NCBI GenBank assembly: GCA_033557465.1
Contig: CM066037.1
Span: forward strand, 515,088,686 to 515,152,685
Reading direction: 5' to 3'
DNA: 64,000 nt
Origin: Ichthyophis bannanicus
Lineage: Eukaryota > Chordata > Amphibia > Gymnophiona > Ichthyophiidae
A program made the translations under genes and the position numbers. A model generated the notes under the pieces. That model did not search any database. It was not told where the DNA came from and saw nothing but the letters and a program-made list of their open reading frames with translations. Shown here one piece after another: positions 1 through 10,172 of the stretch; position 1 is the first letter of the stretch, and the number at the start of each line of letters is the position of its first letter.

Positions 1-2277
1 CAGCAGGGTTTAGCAAGTATTGAAGAAAGTTATAACATGGGTAGTACATTAGCCTTGCAGCCTACCCTACAGGAGCCTTGTGTCATGCTACCGGAAAAGT
101 GGTAACTGTTGGCGTCAGTCTTATTCTGCATGTTCTTAGCACATTTCTACATTAATCTCCTCGAGCCCTGAGGTCCGGGGACTGTTTCTGGTAACTTTAC
201 TGTGGGTATATAAAAACAGTTTGTGCTTTGGGTTGTCCCAGTTACTACTTTGCTTATGTCAGGACCCATTTAAAGTTGGGTTTTATTCTTATACCACTTT
301 TGTTTTGTGAGTGAATTTTAATTGTAATTCTGGGAAGGGAAGGAGTAGTGATTTCAAGAGAATTTGAACTAGCTAACCCTTTACGAATTCAAGGGAAGTA
401 CTTTAAGAGGGCAGTTTTATGTGTCATCTAGATTTCCATGCATGCCCATATATTTCACACCTATATTATAGAGTGAAGTACACATACATATAAATATATA
501 TAGATACACATACTTCATAAAATGAGAGCGTAAGTGCTAGAAAATGTGGGTAAATTTCAGACGTGAGCTCTTACGCCAGCCCTGTGACTGGTGTAAATGC
601 CAAACACCTACATTTTCCAAGAATGCGCGTACATTATATTATTTTATAATTTACATGTGATTTGCACTCCGCCCAAACTCTGCCCTTGTACATGCTCACA
701 AGGCAAGTATGCGCGATTGATCCAATGCGTGTAGTTACGGAACAGTGAGCGCCTAAAGTACATGTATAAGTGCCCTTTGACTCATGTGAACCATTAAAAT
801 ACCATGGCATGTGCATTTATGCGGCTCCTTATAATAATACCCTACAAATGATCCTTTGCTGCAAGAGTACACTACTCGTACATACTAATAGTAACATATA
901 TGGAGATCGTAACAAGCAAAGCAATGCCAGAATTCCCCGTGCTCTCTCTGCCCCAATCCGTTACCACCCCAACATGTAATTCACAGTTAGCATGGGAAAT
1001 CAGCCCATGCTGCCATGACCCCATGCTAGCATATCTGAAGTAGAGGAAGGGACTGTAGAGCTTAATAGTTCTTATGGATGGGCTGCCTGGATAATTCGTA
1101 TGGTCTTTATCGGCCATCATTTTCTTTGTATCTATGTAAGTTTCTCTCTCTCCCCCCATTCCCACTTACCCTTAATGACACATCCTCTATTGTTCCAGGC
1201 TCTGGCCCTTACCACTGCATGACAAATGCCTGTAATTAATGTAAATAAATTGCAACCATAGTGCATCCCTTCTCAGTCTGCTCGCTTAAAGGCATGGACT
1301 AATAGTTCATCCTATACTGCTGGCCTGCATACCTCTGTATCTTTAAGAGGACAGACTTGGAAGAGAGCTATTGCTGCAGTTTGCTTATATCAGCGGCCCA
1401 CCAGAGGGAGGTGCCCAATCCCCCAATAGGGCAATTCACTCTGTCTTCACTTCATGCCATACATTCTAACTCTCCAATCTTATTGGTTAGACTTATGGCA
1501 TTCGCAAAAAGGTTGCCCTAAATTAAACCCCTTAGTTATATGCTTAGCAAACGGACTATAGCCAGCTATCCATAGAGCGGTGGTGTTTAACAGTCTCTAT
1601 ATTCATCTCTATTGCTGCTATGTATAGTAGCGCTGACTATATGTAAAATATAGTAAAATATGTAAACACCCCAGCAGCACGTTTTAAAAAACACTGACTG
1701 AAGTGTTTGAATATTGACCAGTAAATATTTTTACCCATCATTTGGATTTGCCAGTGTGTTTGACCGGTGGACAGATACTGTAGTGCTGAATTCACATTTC
1801 AATGTTCAGGTTGTTAAGGATATCCTAAGAGCAGGTAATCATATCACTACTGATTTCCATTTCTTTTCTATTCTTTATTTTTTGAGTAGATTTATCCTAC
1901 ATAAGAGAGTACTGTGCCTCTCGGATAAATATTATCTTTTGCCTTAAGCTAACCCTCTGAGGATAAAACCCCAGTTTATGAAATCCTAGTAAAGAATATA
2001 AAAAAACAAGCACTGAGAAAAGAACTCAATATAAAAATGCAAATGAAAAACCTGATGCAAACCCCATGTATAATGGAATAAACCTTCTTGCTAGACTGAT
2101 CAAAGTGACAAAAGAAAGCAATTAGGATAAGACAATACAAAAATATTCCGACAAAAGCCAGCTCAACTACTATGCAGCTAGCAGCTTTTTTAAAACAATA
2201 TTTATTTTAATGAACTGTGTGTGGTATTGAGTTAGTTGTGATGCCTACCCACAGTCACCTTGTATAGCTTAAATCAG
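1..2277. other. No gene recognised; AT-rich unique-looking sequence
   Basis: I see no coding exon, RNA gene or known repeat. Short open frames here are chance-length and have no recognisable domain. A purine/pyrimidine-alternating AT stretch near 470-520 is simple low-complexity sequence. Confidence 0.6.
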
Positions 2278-2466
2278 AACTTCTCAAGCCGATCCTGAAG
2301 TACTCACTAACCAGTTTGGTTTTCAGACTATCCACAGTAAACGTTTATGAGATGAAGTTGAATGCAATGGAGGTAACGCAGGCAAATCTAGTTCATGCAT
2401 ATTCATTGTGGATATTCTGCAAACCATACTGGCTAAGGGGTACTCCAGCATCAGCTTGAGAAATAC
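2278..2466. repeat. Palindromic MITE-like repeat
   Basis: The two halves are imperfect inverted repeats. The left half reads towards TTTTCAGACTATCCACAGTA and the right half contains ATTCATTGTGGATATTCTGC, its approximate reverse complement; the ends read AACTTCTCAAGC and GCTTGAGAAATA. The same motif set (GGTTCTCAACCCAGTCCT, TTCAGGATATCCACAATGA) recurs at 27963-28030 and 47459-47541, and a related palindrome lies at 55599-55797. This fits a non-autonomous DNA transposon family with palindromic structure. The superfamily is inferred only loosely (hAT-like ends). Confidence 0.6.
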
Positions 2467-4179
2467 TGGGGTATTTCACTTACTTTCTGGAGATTAGTAA
2501 TATCCCATCATTTTTTTACCATATTATTTTGGATAAACAGAAATATTGTATTTGACTTCGGCTATGCCTCCTTTTATGCCTAGAGGTAACAATTGATACT
2601 GGGATCATTCCCGTTTTTATACACGTGAGGAATTTGGGTGTAATTCTTGATACTCTTTTGAATATGTAAATTCAAGTTCACTTTCTAGACAGGACAGAAT
2701 TTCATAAACTGCATATTATTAGACAATGAAAATCTTTTTTTATCAGTAGATAATCTCCACAGGGTAGTTCAGGCTCTAGTTCAATCTCATTTGAGCTGCT
2801 GTAATAGCTCATCTTCAAGGTATCCAGTTAGTGCAGAACACGCCTTTCAAATCAATCAATCAATTTTAAGTAAGTTTCTCTGTACTGTAATTAACATGCA
2901 TGACCCCTTCTTGAAAACTAGTAAATATTGAATAAAACCCACACACACTTACAGGACTGAGTCCTGTCTTTCCTTCTCCCAGTACTCTGCCAGTCCCAGC
3001 TGTGGATTGAGAAGATTTACTTAAGAACCCCGGTTGCTAGACTATGTGACTCTGACTGTAGACTGTTTAAACAAACCCACAGGGAGTCTAGATTCATGTT
3101 TCACTATAGCTTTAGTGAAAGGAGGTCTAGAATGTGGATAGACAGCAGCAGGTGGTTCAGTATTAGTGATAAGCAAAAACTGAAGATCCCTGTGATCCCT
3201 TGGAATTTAAAGTAGTCCCTGGGCCCAATGGCCCTTTCCTGGAAGTTATTCCAAATACCTCTTACCTTGAAGAAAGGAAGAATTAAAAACCTCCTTCCCG
3301 TAATAAAGGAAACAACCAAGGGAAAACTAGGTACTCTTTCTCTTCTTTAGTGACTCTCCTTCCTATGCAATTGTACTAGAACTAGAACTTAAGGCTATAA
3401 ACGGAAGGAAGGCCTACATTAACTAAAACGGAAAAGAACCTGCCCTTCCAAGCTCATCTCCAGAGCCCACATCAGCTAGAGGCATCTGTTATAGAAAAAG
3501 AGAACTACCATTACAACACTCCTCATGGGGGGGGGGGAGGGGGGGTATTGTAGCATGGTTATATACTTGTCTGCTTTACTATTTTCCCTGCTATAAGGTA
3601 CACACTCTTCCAGTAGTGAATTCCTAGGGGCCAATACATATGCATGGCTACCAAGCCCTTCTGTCAAATCCCTCTTTGGGGGAGTAGCCAACCACACAGA
3701 ACAATGGCATTAGTAAAGCTACTACAAATACTTTACTCCCAATATTCATGAAAACAAAATTACTGTAGAAAAAGCACGTTAAAATCATTCACCAATTAAC
3801 CTAATTTTCGGGTATGTTTTTGGAAAATGTTTACTGCTCAGAGAGGTAGAATTGTGACAATATAAATCACAGAAGTAGGTCAGGAAGAGTCAGATGTATG
3901 CCTAGGGGTCCTTATTACCGGCAGCCAGCAGAGGCCATTAAATGTGCACAAATAGAAAAAACAAAGCAGACCTTTATCTGCTATCTGAACAAGATTCACT
4001 GAAACCTTTTAGGCCTTAAAGATTATATATAAAACCATTGAGCTGTCTCTTCTTAAAACGGTTTGCTATAAATGAAAACGGAAGAATTTGATTCATACAG
4101 CTAAAGCAATTTAAGACAGAATCTCACAATAGGAGGCAAAATATGTTTCACTCACCAATTTAAGCAAATGCTTTCCATT
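2467..4179. other. No gene recognised
   Basis: Non-coding, moderately AT-rich. It contains a poly-G run near 3527-3546. No reading frame here shows a recognisable domain, and no repeat family was identified. Confidence 0.55.
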
Positions 4180-4184
4180 CCACG

Positions 4185-4395
4185 CGCGGGACCCAAAAGG
4201 CAGGCAGAGCTCCAGAGTCTCAATGCGTGGATGAGACAATGGTGCAGAGATGAGGGTTTTGGATTTATTAGGAACTGGGGAACATTTTGGGGAAAGGAGG
4301 GGCTCTTCTGAAGGGATGGGCTTCACCTTAACCGGGATGGAACCAGGCTGCTGGCATTAACCTTTAAAAAGGAGATAGAGCAGCTTTTAAACTAG
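4185..4395 (+). pseudogene. CR1 ORF1 esterase domain, C-terminal end
   Basis: Reading frame ending at the TAG 4393-4395 gives LNAWMRQWCRDEGFGF, then the block RDGLHLNRDGTRLLA and FKKEIEQLLN before the stop. This is the well-known C-terminal part of the CR1 ORF1 SGNH-type esterase; the D-G-L-H-L block carries the catalytic Asp-x-x-His pair expected of the family. One internal stop (TGA, near 4303) breaks the frame. The endonuclease frame opens 36 bp downstream, the usual CR1 ORF1-ORF2 spacing. ORF1p of CR1 is thought to act in RNP formation and membrane or lipid interaction; the exact role is unsettled. The 5' part of ORF1 is absent because the copy is truncated. Confidence 0.75.
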
Positions 4396-4430
4396 ATAAT
4401 AGGGGAAAGCCGACAGTCGCCCAAGAGCGC

Positions 4431-5369
4431 ATGGTTTGGAAGCATGCATCCTTGAAGGATACTACCAAAAGCAGAGTGGTTCCAAAAAAGAGTAAAGTAG
4501 CCCAAATGCCCTCGAGTATGGAGCAGACAGAGCTTAAAGATCCCAAATTACCCATGTCTACCAATAGCCAGATTAATATAAATAAAATACAGTCTCTAAA
4601 ATGCTTGTATGCAAATGCTAGAAGTCTAAAAAATAAGATGGGAGAGTTAGAATATATAGCACTAAATGAGAGGTTAGATATGATTGGAATATCAGAGACA
4701 TGGTGGAAGGAGGACAACCAGTGGGACACTGTGATACCTAGGTACAAACTATATCGTATTGATAGAGCTGATCAAATTGGTGGAGGGGTTGCGCTCTATG
4801 TTAGAGAGGGCATTGAGTCAGAAAGGATTAAAGTTTTGCAGGAAACAAAATTTGCTGTAGAATCTCTATGGATTGAAATGCCATGTAAAAAGGGGAAGGC
4901 GATGGCAGTGGGGGTGTACTATCGACCGCCTGGCCAGAATGAACAAATGGATGATGAAATGCTCAAAGAAATCAAGGAAGCTAACAAAAGTTACAGCGCA
5001 GTAATAATAATGGGTGATTTCAATTACCCCGGTATCGACTGGGTCAGTGTCACGGCAGGACATGCTAGGGAGATAAAATTCCTAGATGAAATAAATGACT
5101 GCTTCTTGGAGCAGCTGGTTCATGAATCGACCAAAGGGGAAGCCATATTGGACCTAGTCCTTAATGGAACACCAGATCTAGTGCAAGAGATAAGGGTGTT
5201 AGGGCCACTTGACAATAGTGATCATAGCATGATCGCGTTTGATTTAATTAGTGGAGGAGGGATAGTAAGGAAATCCACAGTACTACCTTTTAACTTTCGA
5301 AAGGGAGACTATGATAAAATGAGGAGAATAGTTAAGAAAAAAACTAAAAGGAGCAGTTGCAAAGGTTAA
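4431..5369 (+). pseudogene. CR1 ORF2 endonuclease domain, RT deleted
   Basis: An open frame of 312 codons. Visible endonuclease blocks are CLYANARSLKNK (Asn of motif I), MIGISETWW (catalytic Glu), VGVYYRPPG, IIMGDFNYPGIDW (Asp/Asn of the GDFN motif) and DNSDHSMIAFDL (terminal SDH with Asp and His). All expected active-site residues of the exonuclease-endonuclease-phosphatase fold are present, so the fragment looks intact as a domain. The frame stops in a deletion junction before any reverse-transcriptase motif, so the enzyme is incomplete. In CR1 this domain nicks target DNA to prime reverse transcription. It is unlikely to support retrotransposition. Confidence 0.85.
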
Positions 5370-5726
5370 AGACTTACATGCAATGAAGCTACAGGGTAAA
5401 CTATTTAAGACTAATAAAAGAAAATATTTTTTCACTCAACGTGTAATCAAACTCTGGAATTTGTTACCGGAGGATGTAGTAAAGGCTATTAGTGTAGCTG
5501 GGTTTAAAAAAGGTTTGGACAAGTTCCTGGAGGAAAGGTCCATAAACCATTATTAAGAAGGGACCCAGGATATCAATGCTTGACCCAGTAAAGCATTGTG
5601 GAACCTGTGGCATTTGGGCAACTGCTAGGTACGTATGACGTAGATTGGCCACTGTTGGAAACAGGATACTGGGCTTGATGGACCTTGGTCTGACCCATTG
5701 TGGCCTATCTTATGTTCTTATGTTCA

Positions 5727-6175
5727 AAGTTCTCCAGAAGCCTAATTGGCTTAATGAATATTTCTGTTCTATGTTCACCGATGAAGGGCCAGGAGTGGGA
5801 ATAGGAATGGAAGAGAAGCAAATCTGAAATGATTTTCAGAAGAGTGTGTTTGTGAGGAACTAGCTAAACTGGGAGTAGACAAAGTGATGGGGACAGATGG
5901 TATGCACTCAAAGGTAATGAAGGAACTTAGGGAAATTCTGGCAGCTCCACTGTCTGATATTTACAAGGCTTTTTTTAGAATCAGAAGTGGTCCGGAAGAC
6001 TGGAGAAGAGAGGATGTGGTCCCTCTCCACAAAGGCTAAAGTAAAGAGGAAACTGGCTACCACAGACCGGTTAATCTGACCTCTCTGGTAAATAAATAAA
6101 TGGAAACACAGGAAAAAACTAAGGATTGGGAGTTCCAAGGCAACATGGTTTTACTAGAGGTAGATCTTGTCAGAT
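5727..6175 (+). mobile_element. CR1 LINE fragment (start of reverse transcriptase)
   Basis: The sequence translates in shifting frames to CR1 linker and RT-start blocks: NEYFCSMFTDEGPG, later DVVPLHKG and a YHRPVNLTSL-like block. Stops and frameshifts show an old copy. It abuts the 3' end of the preceding CR1 and is cut on the right by a minus-strand CR1 tail. Confidence 0.7.
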
Positions 6176-6512
6176 AGAAACATAGCAACATAGAAACACG
6201 ATGGCAGAAAAAGACCACATGGTCTATCTAGTCTGCCCTTTCATATCAACGAGTACAACAGTCCCCTTTTTCCCTTTAGAGATCTTCTGTGTTTGTCCCA
6301 TGCTTTTTTGAATTCAGATACTATCCTCATTTCTACCACCTCCACTGGGAGACTATTCAACACATCTACCATTCTTTCCTTAAATAAATATTTCTGCATA
6401 TTACTCCTTAGTCTATCACCTTTCGCCCTCATCCTATGTCCCCTCGTAGAGAGCTCACTTTCAATTAAAAGAGGCTCTCCTCCTGTGCATTAAAGAGGCC
6501 CTCTGAGCACCT
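6176..6512 (-). mobile_element. CR1 LINE 3' end
   Basis: On the minus strand this gives the CR1 ORF2 C-terminus (SNMQKYLFKERMVDVLNSLP, VSEFKKAWDKHRRSLKGKRG) followed by the 3' UTR that ends GGTCTTTTTCTGCCATCGTG and a TTTCTATGTTGCTATG tail. The copy is severely 5'-truncated. The C-terminal frame (6241-6432) is still open. It interrupts the C-terminal end of the adjacent Penelope-like element. Confidence 0.85.
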
Positions 6513-6514
6513 CA

Positions 6515-7649
6515 TTTTTTTCTCTGTAACGTTTTCTTCCAACCATCTGTAGAGTCATTTTTCTGGCCTGTAATTTACATCTCTGGAAACAATGTTCTAC
6601 TATTGGGGCCATAAAAGATTTTTTTGCAGAGACATGAATCATGCTCACCTAGACGAATTTTCATGGGTCTTGTAGTGCGTCCAATATAGTATAAAGAACA
6701 TGGACATACAATCAGATGCAGCACATGAGTTGATTGACAAGTGGTGTGCCATTTAGATGTATATATGCAAGAATGTCTAACCAAGTCGTGCCTGTGTTAG
6801 AAAGTTCACAGTATCGGCATGATCCACTTTCATAGTGCCCTGGATCAACATGAGATGTTATTGGGCGATCTGAAAAAGAAGCAGATTTTACTACAAAATA
6901 TGGTAGGTTGTCTCCCCTTGAATAAGCCACCATTAGATGTTTTCTTTGAAAACAAGTATGTAAGCCAAGAATTGGCCAGAATCGATGTAGAATTTTTATC
7001 ACCCTAGACATACCCTCAGTATATGGGAATATGCCAGTTATATTATCATCTGCTGTTTGAGACAACTGATCATTCCTAGTTTGTGGCAGCAACCAATCTC
7101 GGTGAGTGAATCGGGCCTGTTTGTAGGCCATTCTAATAATAGTGTAAGGATAACCTCTTGATAGTAAACGCTGTTGTAAATCATCCACATGATGAAGAAA
7201 CTCTTGTAATGTTGAACAATTACGCTGGAGCCGCAGGAATTATCCATAAGGCAAACCCCGTTTTAATGATGTTGGGTGATAGCTAGAGTAACTCAATAAA
7301 GTGTTGTGTTGCACTGGTTTTCGATATAAGGAAGTGGTTAAACCATCAGAAGTCAAACTGATGGTGATATCTAAAAACTGGATCTGAATTTGTTCTATTT
7401 GAGCCGTAAATTGAATAGTGCTTTTATGAGTGTTTAATGATGACAAAAAAGTATCCAATTCAGTTGCAGAACCAGTCCAGAGAAAAAAGACATCATCTAA
7501 AAACCGGCGCCAAACTGCAACATGACAAAATAAAGGAGCAGAATATACATAAAGCTCCTCAAACTGTGCCATATAAATCGTGGCTATTGAGGGAGCCACT
7601 GTGGCACCCATAGCTATCCCAAAGGTTTGTAAAAAATATTGCTGTTGGT
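6515..7649 (-). pseudogene. PLE reverse transcriptase core and GIY-YIG endonuclease
   Basis: Minus-strand translation gives YFLQTFGIAMGATVAPS (RT block B', the PLE A-M-G-x-x-x-A-P signature), then WRRFLDDVFFLWTG with the FLDD catalytic pair, QIQFLDITISL and TSLYRKPVQHNTLL, all typical of PLE RT. After about 150 further residues the frame reaches a Cys-containing linker (SGSCRYCE) and then IVCPCSLYYIGRTTRPMKIR, the start of the GIY-YIG nuclease (Y-Y-I-G and conserved Arg). The frame is open in 7240-7611 and again in 6712-7188, with shifts between and in the nuclease. PLE RT resembles telomerase RT and primes from nicks made by its nuclease. The last part of the nuclease is cut by a CR1 at about 6512. 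Confidence 0.85.
7586..7649. repeat. Left copy of 64-bp target-site duplication
   Basis: Positions 7586-7649 and 8363-8426 are identical over 64 bases and flank the RTE/BovB insertion. Both copies are PLE coding sequence. Next to this copy, 7621-7653 is repeated once more as 7654-7686 (33-bp direct repeat), so part of the target was copied again at the 5' junction of the insertion. Confidence 0.93.
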
Positions 7650-8362
7650 AAAGAAAGGTTTGTAAAAAATATTGCTGTTGGTAAAGAAGACAAAGATCAT
7701 GACAACTGGCATAATCAACAGGTTCATCGTTGAAGGAGAAGAAATTGAAATTGTGAACAACTTTAACCTACTTGGATCAACTATCAATAAAGAAGCATCA
7801 AGCAGTCAAGAAATCAGACGACGCATTGCTCTTGGCAGAATGGCTATGAAAGACCTAGATAAGATTCTCAAGAGCAGAGATGTCTCTCTCCATACAAAGA
7901 TTCGACTTGTTCAAGCCATGGTATTTTCAATAACATCATATGGATGTGAAAGCTGGACAGTGAAAAAGACAGATAGGAAGAAAATTGATGCCTTTGAATT
8001 ATGGTGTTGGCGGCGAATACTGTGTATACCATGGACTGCCCGAAGAACAAACCAGTCGGTACTAGAGGAGATCAAACCTAAGCTTTCTTTAGAAGCTCAG
8101 ATGACAAGACTTCGACTTTCATACTTTGGACACATCATGCGAAGAGAGAAATCATTAGAGAAAGACATTATGCTTGGCAAGATAGAAGGTCAACGCAAAA
8201 GAGGAAGGCCAGCAATGAGATGGATCGATACAATAACAGCAGCTACGGGTACCAGTCTGTCAACAATGAGCCGCCTGACTGAAGACCGAACACAATTTAG
8301 GATAGCTATCCAGAGGGTCGCCATGAGTCGACTCCGACTCGACAGCACTTAACAACAACAAC
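7650..8362 (+). mobile_element. RTE/BovB-like LINE, 5'-truncated insertion
   Basis: The insertion contains the last 226 codons of an RTE-type ORF and ends with CACTTAACAACAACAACA, the short (AAC)n tail usual for BovB/RTE. It is bounded by a perfect 64-bp duplication of PLE sequence. RTE elements normally lack a long 3' UTR, which fits the tail starting only about 10 bases after the coding end. The ORF is undamaged, so the insertion looks young compared with the other RTE copies in the window (33672-34231; 39641-41510). Confidence 0.93.
7672..8352 (+). pseudogene. RTE/BovB ORF2 C-terminal region (5'-truncated)
   Basis: A 226-codon frame without stops. It carries the post-RT region of BovB-type proteins: NNFNLLGSTI (thumb), SRDVSLHTKIRLVQAMVF, TSYGCESWTVKKTDRKKIDA, FELWCWRRILCIPWTARRTN, LSYFGHIMRREKSLEKDIM and a basic KRGRPAMRWIDTIT block, ending in RLDST. 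This matches the familiar order of bovine BovB C-terminal motifs. The endonuclease and the RT catalytic core are missing because of 5' truncation, so the first codons read partly from the 5' junction filler and are not a true start. No function is expected. Confidence 0.9.
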
Positions 8363-8426
8363 ATTGAGGGAGCCACTGTGGCACCCATAGCTATCCCAAA
8401 GGTTTGTAAAAAATATTGCTGTTGGT
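8363..8426. repeat. Right copy of 64-bp target-site duplication
   Basis: Identical to 7586-7649. It follows the (AAC)n tail of the RTE directly, and its right edge meets the start of the LTR-like unit at 8427. Confidence 0.93.
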
Positions 8427-9813
8427 TGCGGCGCTCCTGCCTGGCCTTGGGGCTAAAGACAGGAGCGGCGGTCTGATGCTTCGTGAGGAAGGAGAGTAAC
8501 CTGTATCCAGGGAATGCTGGGTATTGTAGTTCCTGCTCCTCTCGCTCCGAAATAATGAGTTGTAGTTATGGGGTTTCCAGTATTTTTATTATAGTAAAGG
8601 ATATTGTTCCATCACATGGCAAATAAATGCAAACAAAATAGGTGCTTCAAATGCTAACAGGAAAACTTAGGATAAAGGCAACTTAAAGTATAACTGCTTC
8701 TTTTCACTTCTCAGCAAATTACTCACTTTGCCCCAAGAGGTCAGTTAGATTCACTGCAGCCTCTTTCAGCCACTGTTACCTTCACAGTGCTGGGGAAAAT
8801 CAGGTGCACATAATTAGAGCTTTCTCAGCAAGGCAATACAACAGCTCTGTAGCATTCAACTAACATACGGTAAAAAGCAGTTTCCTTCAGCTTGGCATCT
8901 CTACACAGCAGATCGTGCAATCCATGCTCTCACAATCTGGTAAGTCTGTATTATCTTGTGTTAACTCTTCAAGCTGTATAGAATTACTGGCTTCTGATAA
9001 CACTGGCTGTCTTCTAGCTTGCAACTCTAAAAACTGCTTAAAACTCTGTAGGAGCATTCAGCCTGCTGTTTGGGAGGTAGGGAATTGCTATCAGCTATAC
9101 AACTTCCCTCTGGCTTAAGACTGTTTATTTTCTCCTCTCTTAGATTAATTGTATCCGAGTAACTGCTAGTCTCTTTTGCTAATGTTTCACACACAGGAGA
9201 GTTAGCTTTACGTTCAGCCTGGAAACTTTGTGGCAATTCACTTACTTGTTGCCATGCCATTCTGACTTCAGATGGCTCCAACGTTCTCCAGCTGTTAGAA
9301 TGTTTGTTGCTCTCTGGCTCAAACGGTACTTCACAGAATGATTGTTTCCTTTCCTGTGCCTGCCTTGAAGGCTTCCTTTCCCAGGGCTGTGCCTTCCAAC
9401 AGTTATCTATTTCAGGGCTAGGTCCTCTCTCCTTGGGACTTCTACTCACTGCCTCTGAATAGAACTTTGCAGGTTTCTTTCCAATGCCAGGTTCCCAAAT
9501 ATCAGCATACTGTCTTCTGGACTTCCAATCATTCTTCCTCCTCTCCTTCTTTCTCTTCTCTATCTTAATCCCCTTCTCATTCTGACTAGCAAAGCCATGC
9601 TCTGGTTTAAAACCACGTTCTCTCCTGGACACGCCCCTTCCAAGGGCAGGGTGTGCCCAATCAGGACTGCAGGACTCCTCCCCTGGGCTGGTCTCCATGC
9701 TCAGCTCTGTGGAATAGAGTCTCTCTTTCTTCCTTGGTTTCTCAAATAGGCATAAATCCTGCTGAACCTCAGGATTTTCATCCGTTTCCATAGGCTCAGG
9801 AGGGCGCTGTTCA
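8427..9813 (-). mobile_element. LTR-like unit with internal ORF (copy 1)
   Basis: Inserted inside the PLE RT: the PLE frame reads LNNNYFLYH at the right edge and QQQYFLQTF at the left edge. On the minus strand the unit starts TGAACAGCGCCCTCCTG and ends GCAGGAGCGCCGCA, so it has TG...CA ends with short inverted similarity (GCGCC-CTCCTG). A polyadenylation signal AATAAA lies at 8585-8590, about 160 bp before the end. The size is 1,387 bp. A broken protein-coding frame fills much of it. The architecture resembles a solo LTR (U3 with promoter, R, U5) or a small non-autonomous element. A clear target duplication was not found. Copy 2 is at about 43084-44581. Confidence 0.6.
8887..9791 (-). pseudogene. 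Polar protein of the LTR-like family, frameshifted copy
   Basis: An ATG at 9789-9791, only 22 bases from the unit's end, opens a 254-codon frame very rich in Lys, Arg, Glu and Ser. It stops at 9027, but a neighbouring frame continues from about 9056 to the TGA at 8887-8889 and reads LLQSFKQFLELQARRQPV and finally CESMDCTICCVEMPS. This end matches the end of the copy-2 protein (FKLLKDINQKVPEQ and CSEMECAVCIGAN): a C-x-x-M-acidic-C-x-[IV]-C signature after a stretch of about 40 acidic/Ser residues. One frameshift at about 9056 therefore splits the gene. I do not recognise the family. The Cys pattern could bind metal; that is only inference. Confidence 0.6.
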
Positions 9814-9943
9814 CCACATGGTATAAGAAATAGTTATTATTAAGTACCAGATCAAGAAGTTCCAGCAAGAAAGTACGTGGAATCCGAGAAGGCAGTTCCA
9901 ATGGAAATGTGGCTTAACAAGACAACACTTCTGCTTGATTTAT
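9814..9943 (-). pseudogene. PLE reverse transcriptase, short middle piece
   Basis: Minus-strand translation gives LELPSRIPRTFLLELLDLVL followed by NNNYFLYH, the segment that lies just before the A-M-G block in PLE RTs. It is isolated between the LTR-like unit and an L2-like 3' end, and it confirms that the flanking PLE pieces belong to one element. A stop codon lies upstream of LELPSR. Confidence 0.8.
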
Positions 9944-10172
9944 ATTCCCCCTCTCCCCCCCTCTCCTCTCTCCCTCTTCCCCTCCTCCTACCCCTCTTTG
10001 GGGCTTTCCTGTCCTCTACCTTATTTTACTGTCTCTCTCTGTCCTATCGTTTACTGGTGTTCCCCTCTATCTTTCGTTTCCAGCAGCTGACATTTTATTT
10101 GTTATTGTACACCGCCCTGATGCTCCGGCCTGGGCGGTCTATCAAGTGCCCGAATAAAGATAAAGATAAAGA
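9944..10172 (+). mobile_element. L2-like LINE 3' end (C/T-rich family)
   Basis: A C/T-rich stretch is followed by TTGTACACCGCCCTGATGCT, then GGCCTGGGCGGTCTATCAA and the tail AATAAAGATAAAGATAAAG. The same 3' layout ends the longer element at 39702-41216, so this is a very short 5'-truncated copy of that family. It splits the PLE between SLYMN and the downstream RT segment. Confidence 0.75.

Larger units (their letters stand above)
4180..5726 (+). mobile_element. CR1 LINE, internally deleted copy
   Basis: The copy contains, in order, the end of CR1 ORF1 (esterase), the apurinic-type endonuclease of ORF2, then directly the ORF2 C-terminal tail and the 3' UTR ending in repeated TTCTTATGTTC. The whole reverse transcriptase is missing. 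The junction lies at about 5340-5380, where the endonuclease reading frame passes into the C-terminal segment, which is found undisturbed in the copy at 26701-27085. The two share CATGCAATGAAGCTACAGG at the join. The element is therefore a 5'-truncated CR1 with an internal deletion, non-functional for self-mobilisation but carrying an intact 3' end. Confidence 0.85.
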
